This document shows positions 33,506 to 43,584 of a stretch of DNA of 64,000 nt, one piece after another. The stretch is taken from the NCBI GenBank assembly GCA_949126835.1, contig OX421500.1, forward strand, positions 30,235,991 through 30,299,990, given 5' to 3'. The position numbers and the translations under genes are program-made. The notes under the pieces were generated by a model. It was not told the origin of the DNA and did no database searches. It worked only from the letters and a program-made list of their open reading frames with translations. The number at the start of each line of letters is the position of its first letter. Position 1 is the first letter of the stretch. Origin of the DNA: Anisus vortex (Eukaryota; Mollusca; Gastropoda; Planorbidae).

Positions 33506-35395
33506 CATTGACTAAACTTTACATTACCTTACTTAAGGAGTCATTGACTAAACTTTATCTTACCTTACTTAAAGAGTCATTGACTAAAGATTATCTTTCC
33601 TTACTTAAGGAGTCAGTGACTAAACTTTACCTTACCTTACTTAAGGAGTCAGTGACTAAACTTTACCTTACCTTACTTAAGGAGTCATTGACTAAACTTT
33701 ACCTTACTTTACTTAAGGAGTCATTGACTAAACTTTATCTTTCCTTACTTAAGGAGTCATTGACTAAACTTTATCTTACCTTACTTAAGGAGTCATTGAC
33801 TAAACTTTATCTTTCCTTACTTAAGGAGTCATTGACTAAACTCCATCGTACCTTATTTTAGGATTTATCGACTAAACTTTATCTTTCCTTACTTAAGGGG
33901 TCATTGACTAAACTTTATCTTACCTTACTTAAGGAGTCATTGACTAAACTTTATGTTTCCTTACTTAAGGAGTCATTGACTAAACTTTACGTAATCTTAC
34001 TTAAGGAGTCATTGACTAAACTTCATCATACCTTATTTTAGGATTTATCGACTAAACTATACCTTACCTTACTTACGGAGTCATTGTTTAAACTTTATCT
34101 TACCTTACTAAAGGAAACATTGACTAAACTTTACCGTACCTTACTTAAGGATTCTTTGACTGAACTTTACGGAACCTTATTTAACGAGTCATTGACTAAA
34201 CTGCATCATACCTTATTTTAGGATTCATCGACTAAACTTTTCTTTACCTTACTTAAGGATTCATCGACTAGACTGTATCTTTCCTTACTTAAGGAGTAAT
34301 TAACTAAACTTTACATAATCTTACTTAAGGAGTCATTGACTAAACTTCATCATACCTTATTTAAGGATTCATCGACTAAACATTACCTTAATTTACTTAA
34401 GGAGTCATTGACTAAACTTTACCTTACCTTACTTAAGGAGTCATTGACTAAACTTTATCTTTCCTTACTTAAGGGTTTGTTGACTGTAAACTTTATCTTT
34501 CCTTACTTAAGGAGTCATTGACTAAACTTTACCTTACCTTACTTAAGGAGTTATTGACTAAACTTCATCATACCTTATTTTAGGATTCATCGACTAAACT
34601 TTATCTTTCCTTACTTAAGGTGTCATTGACTAAACTTTATCTTACCTTACTTAAGGGGTCATTGACTAAACTTTACATAACCTTACTTAAGGAGTCATTG
34701 ACTAAACTTCATCATACCTTATGTAAGGATTCATCGACTAAACATTACCTTAATTTACTTAAGGAGTCATTGAGTAAACTTTACCTTACCTTACTTAAGA
34801 AGTCATTGACTAAACTTTACCTTACCTTACGTAAGGATTCTTTGCCTGAACTTTACCTTACCTTACTTAAGGAGTCATTGACTAAGCTTTATCTTAGCTT
34901 ACTTATGGAGTCATTGACTGAACTATATCTTACTTTACTTAAGGAGTTATTGACTAAACGTTACCTTACTATACTAAAGGAGTCATTGACTAAACTTTAC
35001 CTTACCTTACTTAAGGAGTCATTGACTAAACTTTATCTTAGCTTACTTAAGGAGTCATTGACTGAACTATATCTTTCTTTACTTAAAGAGTTATTGACTA
35101 AACTTCACCTTACCTTACTAAAGGAGTCATTGACTAAACTTTACCTTACCTTACTGAAGGAGTCATTGACTAAATTTTATCTTAGCTTACTTAAGCAGTC
35201 ATTGACTGAACTATATATTACTTTACTTAAGGAGTTATTGACTAAACTTTATCTTACCTTACTTAAGGAGTCATTGACTAAACTTTATCTTACCTTACTT
35301 AAGGAGTCATTGACTAAACTTTATCTTACCTTGCTTAAGGAGTCATTGACTAAACTTTATCTTACCTTACTTAAGGAGTCATCGTCTAAATTATC
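33180..35395 (-). repeat. 36-bp minisatellite carrying an amplified splice donor
   Basis: About 60 copies of a 36-bp unit. On the minus strand each unit contains TGACTCCTTAAGTAAG followed by GTAAGATAAAG. The rightmost copy is the end of the coding exon 35366-35589 and its splice donor. Moving left, units become more variable (cttagctta, catcatacc). Because 36 is a multiple of 3, the plus strand shows long open frames of the LTKLYLTLLKES type, which I take as artefacts. Confidence 0.92.
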
Positions 35396-35589
35396 TTTGA
35401 GATCGAAGAGCTTCTCTGGGACACTGTCATATAGAAGACCACCAAATCTGACCTCGCCATGACTGACGCAGAAGGCCTGGGTGAAACCGGAGACTAACTC
35501 CGTCTCTGTTTTCCAATTGTACGAGCCGATACTAGATGATGCGTCCATGACGAAAATTATGTCTCCTTGCATCATGTCACATTTCTGAT
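35366..35589 (-). CDS. VWA domain 1, exon 1
   Basis: Acceptor aaaatacaag|ATCAG ends at 35590 and donor AGTAAG|GTAAGA starts at 35365. It is 224 nt: two bases, then 74 codons ending in phase 0, as in the equivalent exon at 7026-7258. It begins QKCDMMQGDIIFVMDASSSI, with the Cys and first MIDAS motif, and ends FDLKDNLDDDSLSK. The upstream exon ends in phase 1, giving the split codon AAT. The last five codons are part of the adjoining 36-bp repeat, so the exact donor used could vary. Confidence 0.87.
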
Positions 35590-35599
35590 CTTGTATTTT

Positions 35600-36150
35600 G
35601 CAATAAAATTGACAACAAAATATTACATTTGGTGATTTAAGAAGTATAAATAAATAATAAAATTACTATATACTCAGCAGCTAAATAGAATGAAATGTTT
35701 TCTTTTGTCGACAAAGACTATAAAGGTAAAGGAGTAGGGGAAAAGCATTATTTTTCATTACTAAGAACAGATTTAAGTTTTTTGTTATCCCCGAAAAGCA
35801 GGTTCCCTGACGCCTCAACAAACTTCTTCTTATTCACTACTAACACTTTGACACAGACCGCTGACAAAATATTTTCACGACCACTATTAGTGTTCTTTTA
35901 AACTCAACACACATCCATAATTATATACAAAGTGATTAGATGGGAAATAATCACAGACCCATAGAAAACATCTAGTCACAGAGGTCCATCACCACTGACT
36001 TCGTAGAAGGTAGAATTGTGTACAACAGAAATGTGCTTTGCAGAGGTCATTTTTGAATCAGAAATAGAAATTTCCGAAGTGTAAATGAAAGCGGAATGTG
36101 TAAAGTGTAAAAGATAGTGTAAAATGACTTTTGATGGTGTATATATATCA
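35600..36150. other. Intron of the VWA gene, no feature seen
   Basis: A 68-codon open frame at 35695-35901 (plus) has no recognisable motif and is not called. Confidence 0.45.
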
Positions 36151-36159
36151 AAAAAGTAA

Positions 36160-36385
36160 AAAAGTAAAGTGCCATTCGGACCTAATTGATCATAATGCCG
36201 GAGAAGCAGCGTTTACCAGTTTCTGTGTCCACGGCAAACTAGGTGATTCTGTAGCATGCACGATGCACATATGCCTGTACATTACCCAACTAAGTTCAGG
36301 TATCCATCAAAGCTGGGTAGAGTCAGGGACACCCTCTAGACCCGGGAAAAAATCATGGGCTTCACCAGGATTTGAACTAATAATA
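36160..36385 (-). repeat. tRNA-derived SINE copy, diverged
   Basis: It shares GAAGCAGCGTTTACCAG, AAGCTGGGTAGAGTCAGGGA and a degraded CAGGATTTGAAC (inverse B box) with the copies at 7375 and 39680. Confidence 0.65.
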
Positions 36386-36514
36386 ATAAGGTCATCCGTA
36401 TAGCGCCTCACTCCCTGCTAATGCATACCTTGCTCAGAACGCTCATAAGAACTACTTATAAACAGGGTAATATTAGAAGTGAGCGTTGTCGTTTAGACAA
36501 ATCACGATCGTCTA

Positions 36515-36710
36515 TAACAAGGGTCGGCAAACTATGACACTCGTGCCAGACTTGGCACGAAGAGCAATTTTAAACGGCACGCGGATAACCACCCAAAAGG
36601 CAAGGCAAACCTCTAATACTACTAAAGAGCATTATGACTCTTATGCTGTTGGTACACTGAAATGACTTACAACTACATTAGTACACTAATATCAAAAGGT
36701 TGCTGATATA
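36515..36710. mobile_element. hAT-like MITE, degraded copy
   Basis: It starts AGGGTCGGCAAACTATG and ends with a degraded AAAAGGTTGCTGA. The interior (TTGGCACGAAGAGCAATTTT) matches the better copy at 54041-54247. Confidence 0.55.
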
Positions 36711-36767
36711 AAATTGGGCGGGATTTGATTCCCGTAGAAAATTGTGTCTTTCCACCTTGTCTTCTAG

Positions 36768-36850
36768 ACCAGGAGTCGGCAACCTTTTGTAAATAGTGCG
36801 CCAAAAAAGGCTTTTTAATTCATTCAGCGTGCCAAAAGCTTATAAGCAAT
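36768..36850 (+). mobile_element. hAT-like terminal fragment
   Basis: AGGAGTCGGCAACCTTTTGT is a typical hAT end, but no partner end is seen. Confidence 0.4.
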
Positions 36851-37219
36851 CATATAAACAAACTTAAAATAATTATGTATATATATTGATTGATGATGAT
36901 TATTGTGACGTTCTGGGTCCTTAACAAGATTAACGTCACACGCAACTAAGAAAGGTTTTAAATATAATCGATTCTTATAAGATTTAAACACTTTTAGCCG
37001 TCATCTGTATGTACAAACCACTGACATTATATGCCATTATTGAATGTCTGATTGAAGGGAAAATGTGTCTTTCTTTTCTCTCTCCTAAATTTAACACTTA
37101 ACGTATTTACCTCTGCATTGAATCGTATTTACATAGGGCCTATATTACATTACTTATTGTTAAATGATTAGTTATTATTGTCATTGATATTAGTTTCCAT
37201 TCATGGATATTATAAATGC

Positions 37220-38210
37220 TGTTGCATGTGTGTGTTCCTCCCCCCCCCTCATTGCCAAGGTCCAAAGGTCATGCGTGACGCAATCAGGCTTGGATCAACC
37301 ATCCCTGGCCTTCACCCCCCCCCCCCCCGTCCCTTCTCACTTCCTCGACCAATGAGAAATAACATGTAAGGTGTCCACCAGGTCAAACTCACTTTGAAAG
37401 TAGTAAACCGACCGTAAAGAAAAGGCCGGCCAGAAACACATAGCTTTAGATGTCCACTACTGCCATTCCCCCCTTCACCCCACTATCTACTTACTCCCCC
37501 CTCCCCAAATATCAATCACAAATGTTGAAGACAACAGACAGACTGACCAATCGCACACGTGCCTTGCACGATAATCTCACTGACCTCCCCCTCTTCTTTT
37601 ACAAGCACGTGGCCATTAAGCACGTGTCTTAGTGTTAAAGAAATTTTCGTTTGACAGCAGTCTAACTTAGGAAGTCGAGAAACGGAGTTGGCCCCCATCT
37701 GGGCTCCTCCGGGCCTTTCTCAAGGCTGAGAACCTAAGCCTGTATCTTCGCTGTTTATGTTGTTGGACTATGTACCTGGAATTATGCATGATATATATGC
37801 AACGGTATATGTAGTCTTCATGTAAATAAACTTTATAATATTGTGTTTTCGCTCGTGAACTCTAGTGACTTGTATGTTACTTGTGTAGTATAAGTGTTAT
37901 GTTACTTGTGTAGTATACGTGTTATGTTACTTGTGTAGTATAAGTGTTATGTTACTTGTGTAGTATAAGTGTTATGTTACTTGTGTAGTATAAGTGTTAT
38001 GTTACTTGTGTAGTATAAGTGTTATGTTACTTGTGTAGTATAAGTGTTATGTTACTTGTGTAGTATAAGTGTTATGTTACTTGTGTAGTATAAGTGTTAT
38101 GTTACTTGTGTAGTATAAGTGTTATGTTACTTGTGTAGTATAAGTGTTATGTTACTTGTGTAATATAAGTGTTAAGTAAAGTCCAGCCACTACATCATCA
38201 CTTCGGACGA
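37220..38210 (+). mobile_element. Possible solo LTR with internal minisatellite
   Basis: C-rich U3-like sequence, then AATAAACTTTATAATATTGTG near 37827, which looks like an LTR polyadenylation region, then a 25-bp array (37875-38170). No coding part follows. The assignment rests on layout only. Confidence 0.3.
37875..38170 (+). repeat. 25-bp minisatellite
   Basis: About 12 nearly perfect copies of a unit containing GTTATGTTACTTGTGTAGTA. Confidence 0.92.
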
Positions 38211-38427
38211 GCCATGAAATTCCATACACTTTAAATATAAATATGATCATCAATACGTTAATCTCTAGCACAGCTCTCCGGCTCATCCCTTAAAACAAAC
38301 GTAGCCAACAATGAGAGAAATATAATAATTCATCACTTATCTATTTATGTAGAAAACTATTATAAGAAGGAACGAATACACATACGAGCCTTCCTGTAAT
38401 ACACTGTGACATAATACAGTCACTTAA

Positions 38428-39318
38428 CTCATTCTGTGAAGGGGGGTTTACCGCGTTTATGCCAGATCATTTTTGGGCCGCTAGAATTTTTTGGGGGTCG
38501 CTTTTATTTATTCATAAATTTCTAAAGGTATTTGTTTAGCAAGATACCTGTATTTCATATCAAATTAAAGTAAATTAAATAGGAAATAATAATAAGTAGA
38601 AGTTAAAACAATATTAGAATAATATTTACATCTTTATGAGTAATTTTTAGAGATCAAATTTTTTGTTTAAAAAAAGGAGAAAAAAAAATCATCTTAACAG
38701 ATTTTTATATGGTAATAGTATGCGTAGAAGATTTCCAATTCAGTTTAAAATTACTAAAAGTATATCTATTCCAGATCAGAATGCATTTTGAATTTCAAAA
38801 ATATCCCATATAGTTACTGAGTTATACGCATTTGAGTAATGTTAGTATCAGCCGGCAATCACCGATCCTATAGATTTCTATATAGTTTACATAGGCCTAG
38901 GCCTAACCACGAATGTCGGATTCTTTAATTAGTAAATAAACCGACAGTCCTCAAAACCAGATTTAAACGATTTGAAGTTATTCTCTGATGAATATAAATG
39001 AATAACTAGCAATAAAAATTATTTTAATAGCAAATTTGACAGGTTCCAAGGCCTAGAAACATTTCGAGTAGGCGTAGCTTTGTGTACACAAGTTTACACA
39101 GAAATCAATTAAAAATCGTCATTATTATTTAAATACCGAAAGTAAGCCGAGCAGAAAGGAAGCAGAAATAGTTGTCATTCGTTTGATAAAATAAAAAGTC
39201 GAATTCATAGTTTATAGCAACGAAATAAGCTATGAAAACCAAATCCACGATATATCGTGGATTGGCACGCAAGCGCCGAGTCAAATCGATGATATATCGT
39301 GGATTGGCACAGAATGAG
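38428..39318. mobile_element. piggyBac-like non-autonomous element (891 bp)
   Basis: Flanked by TTAA at 38424-38427 and 39319-39322. The ends are perfect inverted repeats CTCATTCTGTG/CACAGAATGAG. Near the right end is the 22-bp palindrome centred at 39252 (AATCCACGATA, then its complement), partly repeated 45 bp further right, a known style of piggyBac subterminal repeat. No transposase frame is present. Confidence 0.78.
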
Positions 39319-39514
39319 TTAACTTAATCATACAGAAAGACACGACACACATGAGGCGCAGGTACAATTCTAATACTAACATACAAATTTAACGTAGTAA
39401 TTAAGTGTCAAGGTTAAATCTAATTAACCAACCTGCTACAATTAAAAAGATTGATTTGCTTTTAATACAAAAGGACATGTTCAAATGTTTATTTAAATAA
39501 TGTAATGTACTCAC

Positions 39515-39584
39515 TCTGTGCAAAACATGTTGCGATAAAGAAAATCCACGCATAGGTTAGAGAGTAAATTTTCTTGCAAGCCAT
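39515..39584 (-). CDS. Signal-peptide exon of the VWA gene
   Basis: ATG at 39584 opens a 70-nt coding exon that ends ACAG A|GTGAGT, a strong donor (39514-39509). It encodes 23 residues: a basic start (MACKK), a hydrophobic core (YAWIFFIATCF) and AQ, a good signal peptide with cleavage near FAQ. It ends in phase 1 and joins the phase-1 start of 35589 to give NQKCDMMQGDI. An upstream ctttgcag at about 39606-39613 could be the acceptor of a 5' UTR intron. Confidence 0.82.
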
Positions 39585-39679
39585 CTTTTGTACTTGTAAA
39601 TATCTGCAAAGGTTAAATAGACACCTAATGTTGAAAAGTTAAAAATAAGGAAATAGATTTCTGATAATAGTCCTATGTA

Positions 39680-39925
39680 AGCACCATTCGGACCAAAGTG
39701 TTCAAAGGCCTGGTGCAGCAGCAGTTTCTGTGGCCACGGCATACTATGGGATGTGTGGCCAGCACAATGTCCAGCCGCCTTGGCAGGTACCCATCAGAGC
39801 TGGGTAGACTCAGGGACACCCTCAAGTCCTGGGAAAAAATGTCCTGGCGCCACCAGGATTCGAACCCAGGACATTCGGATCGCCAGTTGAACGCGCTGCC
39901 ATTCGACAACCGTGACCCATAGTCC
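39680..39925 (-). repeat. tRNA-derived SINE, best copy
   Basis: On the minus strand: GTCGAATGGCAGCGCGTTCA (A-box region), GGGTTCGAATCC (inverse at 39856-39867), then the shared CTGAGTCTACCCAGCTCTG body. This is the cleanest of at least four copies in the window. Confidence 0.8.
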
Positions 39926-39935
39926 TATGTTGTAA

Positions 39936-40200
39936 CTAGCAGTTATGCCCGTCAAAATGACGGAGAAACGAATAATTACTATGTTGTAACTAGCAGTTAT
40001 GCCCGTCAAAATGACGGAGAAACAAATAATTACAATGCATTTTGTTAAAAAAAATAAAGAAAAAATAACATACAATATTGTACAATAATAATTATAGTGT
40101 TGACGTTTTTTTTTCCATATTTAGTTTTTTTTTTGTTTGTTTTTTTTCTTAAGCTCGCCTGGCCCTCGAACATGCATATTAATTGTTGTTGTCAAGCATC
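39936..40200 (-). mobile_element. Helitron 3' ends, two in tandem
   Basis: The CTAG end plus CCGTCA/TGACGG hairpin occurs twice, ending at 39936 and 39990, 54 bp apart, with the same orientation as the large Helitron. Downstream non-coding sequence (GCATATTAATTGTTGTTGTC near 40173) is shared with 45844-46040 and 46830-46910. These are non-autonomous relatives; the 5' end is not identified. Confidence 0.65.
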
Positions 40201-40255
40201 TGACTTATTATTTATAATATTAACATACCAATAATACTATCACACTACTGCAATA

Positions 40256-40360
40256 GACAATAGGTTCTCAACCTTTTTCCTCTCACCGCCCCCCCCAACA
40301 AGCAATTTTCTTCTAGCCCCCCCCCCCCCCTAGTTTCCGCAATTTTTTTTGCTGACTAGA
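40256..40360 (+). mobile_element. hAT-like terminal fragment
   Basis: CAATAGGTTCTCAACCTTTTTC followed by C-rich sequence is typical of hAT MITE ends. No matching right end was found. Confidence 0.4.
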
Positions 40361-41190
40361 CTTTTTGTGTGATTAATTGTCTTAAAAAAACTGAAAAGAA
40401 AACATATTGTAAGAATTATTAGATCAAAATTTGCCTTAACAAAAGGTTTAAATAAATCAATATTAATGCGAATCGTTTGCCTGGTGTGTTGCTAGCAATT
40501 TGTCTATGTTTGTTTCAGTTTTGGTTGCAAAAGCCTTAGGTCTAATAATGAGTAATATGTGTTATATTACACAAAAGAACGTGTTCGGCATCACTATTGA
40601 ATCAAATGTGGAAACATTTTTTTTAAGTTAAAGGGAGATAATTAGCCCGTTTTATTTGAGCAAGTATTTCTGTTTTTTTTTCTTTTATACAAAATAAATG
40701 TCTTAGAATTTATCACTTTAAAATGATCAAACTGTAAAAAGTATTTAAAAATTATATAAATATTATATGACTAAAAAATTTATATGTCTATTTTTAAGCA
40801 TTACAATAACTACCCTGTTTGTATGATTACAACTAATCTATACCTTATAACACTATTCCCATGTCTATAACGATAGTTTTAAACACATTAAGGATATCTC
40901 TGTTAAACTGAGATCAAAATAATTATCATTAATATTATCAGATGTTAGGGCGACAGTGATCGGTCTGCAGGCTTGAACCAACCACAGGACCAGCCGGCCG
41001 CACACTATATTTGCCAAATACTGACCCCTACTTCATCGAAAAGTCACTGCGATTCCTATTTCTTATTAATATACTAATATGTACGCAAACTGTTGGGGGA
41101 TATCAGATATTTAGCAGCACTTGCGTTTACATCACATTTCATACTCCATCCTCCAAAAAATAATCGCCCCCGTTGAAATCTATGTAATAG
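40361..41190. other. AT-rich, no gene seen
   Basis: Contains AAAGGGAGATAATTAGCCCG near 40631, an inverse relative of the motif near 920. Nothing else recognised. Confidence 0.45.
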
Positions 41191-41325
41191 ACAATTTGTC
41201 ATAATAATATGTTAGTTGTTTTTTTTAATACAACCTAAAAACTCTTTAAGCCAAATTGCAGGTGCATACCATGAAAAACAAACTAGTTTCGTCGTGTTAA
41301 TAAACAACAGAATGCAACGTGAAAA

Positions 41326-42470
41326 TAGAGCGTTTGCAATGGCTTAGGTTTTTTAGTGACGTATTTGTGTAAATAGATGCCACTTGATGTACAAAAATGG
41401 TGAAGTACTTCTTTATCATGCCAAATTCACATCTGAATATTGGCTATCCTACGCACAAATCATTAGGTAAATCGTCGTAGATCATCTTACTAGTACAAGA
41501 GAAAGACTGACATGGTTTTTTTTTTAACGAATTTCAACATTTTAAGCTCAATTCATCATCTTAATATCTGGCCAGTAAGTGTTGCATTTGAATGGATTTA
41601 TTGAAGTGAATTTTTGGAGTCATTCATTATTTTCATTGTAGTCCTAATCGTTCAATAGTAATGTATCATTTTTAATGTAAGAATCTTCTTGTGATAGGTC
41701 TATTAATCTAATATAGAATTAATAAAATCCATATTAATACTTTAATCATGATTTTAAACACAAAATATCAATAAAATAATATCAAGCCTATATGAAACAA
41801 AATTAATACAGCGGCCATTGTACACCATTACACAAAATAAAAAAAAACACGTCATTTTTGTCACGTGATTGCAAACGCCCTATTGGGTAAATCCAATAGG
41901 GCGTTTGCAATCACGTGACAAAAAGCACGTGATTTTTGTTTACTTTGAGTAATGGTGTACAAGTAACAATGGCCGCTGTATTAATAAAGTTTCATATAGG
42001 CTCGAGCTTTTTTAAAATGATGTTTTGTGTTTTAAGTCTTGTAAAGATTTAAGCTGTATTATGTCTGTTAAATAAAATAGGCTATTTTATTATTATCATA
42101 GACATAGATCATAGACGATGTGAGCATATTAGTGACTTGACTAGATAGCCTATTCACCAACACTATCACTTGGCATCCCTACTTAACTTAGCCATTAGTA
42201 GCCTAGCCTACGAAACATTAAAAGTGTAGACCTATAAAGTGAAATTGAAAGTGTAAATAGGTCTAGCCGGCCCTAGCCTAATCACATTAATCAATTAATC
42301 TACAGTACTACTATTTACCTCCTTATTTTTTTAGTAGGATAGCCAATATTCAGATGTGAATTTTGCATGATAAAGAAGTACTTCACCTTTTTTGTACACC
42401 AATAGTGGCTTCTATTTACATAAATACGTCACTAAAAAACCTAAGCCACGCCCATTGGGAACGCTCTATA
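41326..42470. mobile_element. Inverted pair of TIR elements (copies 2 and 3)
   Basis: Copy 2 (41326 to about 41886) is inverted and copy 3 (about 41893-42470) is direct, relative to copy 1 at 6452-7020. Their TAGGGCG ends face each other across a 6-bp spacer and their TATAGAGCG ends point outward. Copy 3 differs inside, with extra sequence near 42030-42330. Confidence 0.75.
41855..41924. repeat. Perfect palindrome, 32-bp arms, 6-bp spacer
   Basis: The left arm ends CAAACGCCCTATTGG at 41886 and the right arm starts CCAATAGGGCGTTTG at 41893, with GTAAAT between. It is the head-to-head junction of the two MITE copies and could form a cruciform. Confidence 0.92.
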
Positions 42471-43307
42471 AGATACCCGCGTTCATCATATTGAAAGGGA
42501 CATCACTCTGTGTTTTTTTAAATGGCGCTTCAGTTTATTAGTAAACTCATTAGTAAAACGTTATTTTTTGTAAATAAAATAAATTTAGACAGCAATTTAG
42601 GTGATATAATAAAGACTTATTTTGGAAGACATTTCCGATTTATACATTTAACGTTTGTCCCTAAAAGCTAAACGGCCTAGGAGCATTTAAAGGACAAACA
42701 TATATATATAAAGGTTACGGCCAAAGCCCGAAGTCGGCCAGATCGCGAAGTGGCTAATATCTCACATTTGACCGGACGTTGCCCGATCTTTTCATGATTT
42801 CGGACCTTGGCCGGCCAGTTCGCGAAATGGCCAGGGGCGATCGGCCAAAGCCCGATTAAGAAGGTCGTGAGCAGATTTTGAGTGTTTGTATACCGTAATT
42901 ATCACATTAGGCCTATATTGATTATTAATCATACTAAATTACAAAATCAGTCAAATTAGTTTATTATAGTAAATTATTAATTTTGAATCAGTCAATTAGT
43001 AAATTATCCATCCTTATTTATACTAAATTACAAAATCAGTCATGTTCGTCTATTACTCTTCTGTGTGCTCATAGTACAAAATAACGCTATTGTCTTTTGT
43101 TACTGGCACAAAAAGTTTTTCTTTGACATCAATCTAAAAAACGAAATATTTTTTTAGTCGAAGATAATCAACACTTTCTTTTTTTCTGCTTTGCTTTAGC
43201 CTGTTAAACGTCCTCTATAAAAGCACAGTATTTGTCTCTGACAATGATTAAGCTATTATTAGCTTTTTCTTGCAGCATTCAAAGTATCTAAGAACATAGT
43301 TTTCATA

Positions 43308-43577
43308 TCAAATGTTGGTTCCGCATTTACATGTATGCCAACTTTGTCCAACATCGTCAGTAGATGCCATGGGATTACCTACAGAACAATCATACGAATT
43401 TATTGAAATTGAAACGCCGCTACATGGGATACAGCCCCAGTTAAATGCATATAGACTGTTATACAAACTCGTGCCGAGGAATACAATACTCACATTGAAA
43501 CCACAAGTAACATAGACAGTGTCATGTTGTGACAGGGGATGGGGTGGCAAGCAGGGTGCACGTTGTTGCGCGCCCAA
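43308..43577 (-). pseudogene. Cys-rich open frame inside the TIR element, unrecognised
   Basis: The minus-strand frame includes DTVYVTCGFNVSIVFLGTSL, NWGCIPCSG, SYDCSVGNPM and QSWHTCKCGTN, then a stop. Six Cys in about 70 residues and several aromatic residues suggest a piece of a secreted protein rather than chance. The start before DTVYV is unclear, since the first 18 residues look like non-coding sequence. It may be an exon captured by the element. Confidence 0.3.
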
Positions 43578-43584
43578 TCGGAGC

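Larger units (their letters stand above)
3652..39584 (-). other. Split gene: secreted VWA / Thr-rich repeat / VWA protein (3' end outside window)
   Basis: Seven exons join with matching phases on the minus strand: 39584-39515, 35589-35366, 16717-16552, 15706-15530, 13698-12781, 7258-7026 and 3817-3652. The product would start with a signal peptide of about 23 residues, then VWA domain 1 (about 188 residues), a 305-residue Thr-rich linker, and VWA domain 2, of which two of three exons are in the window. Both VWA domains keep the metal-binding MIDAS signature (DASSS, SGTNT or SGTYT, TDG), so both should bind a divalent cation and a protein ligand. The architecture resembles matrilin, collagen VI-like and other extracellular matrix or mucus proteins; the exact role is unknown. 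Domain boundaries all fall on phase-1 introns, which suits exon shuffling. Introns of 18.6, 5.5, 3.9, 3.2 and 1.8 kb are full of mobile elements. Confidence 0.8.
41195..42712. repeat. Repeat family R1, copy 2, split by an inverted MITE pair
   Basis: The left part (41195-41325, AACCTAAAAACTCTTTAAGCC, TGCAGGTGCAT) and right part (42471-42712, CGCGTTCATCATA, TTATACATTTAACGTTTG, GGCCTAGGAGC) align to consecutive parts of the copy at 31010-31430. The MITE pair lies exactly between. Confidence 0.6.

Noticed and set aside
33508..35462. Plus-strand proteins of repeated LTKLYLTLLKES
   Set aside because: By-products of the 36-bp minisatellite. They have no splice or domain context, and the coding exon is on the other strand.
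35695..35901. 68-codon plus-strand frame
   Set aside because: No motif, no splice context, and it lies in a VWA gene intron on the opposite strand.
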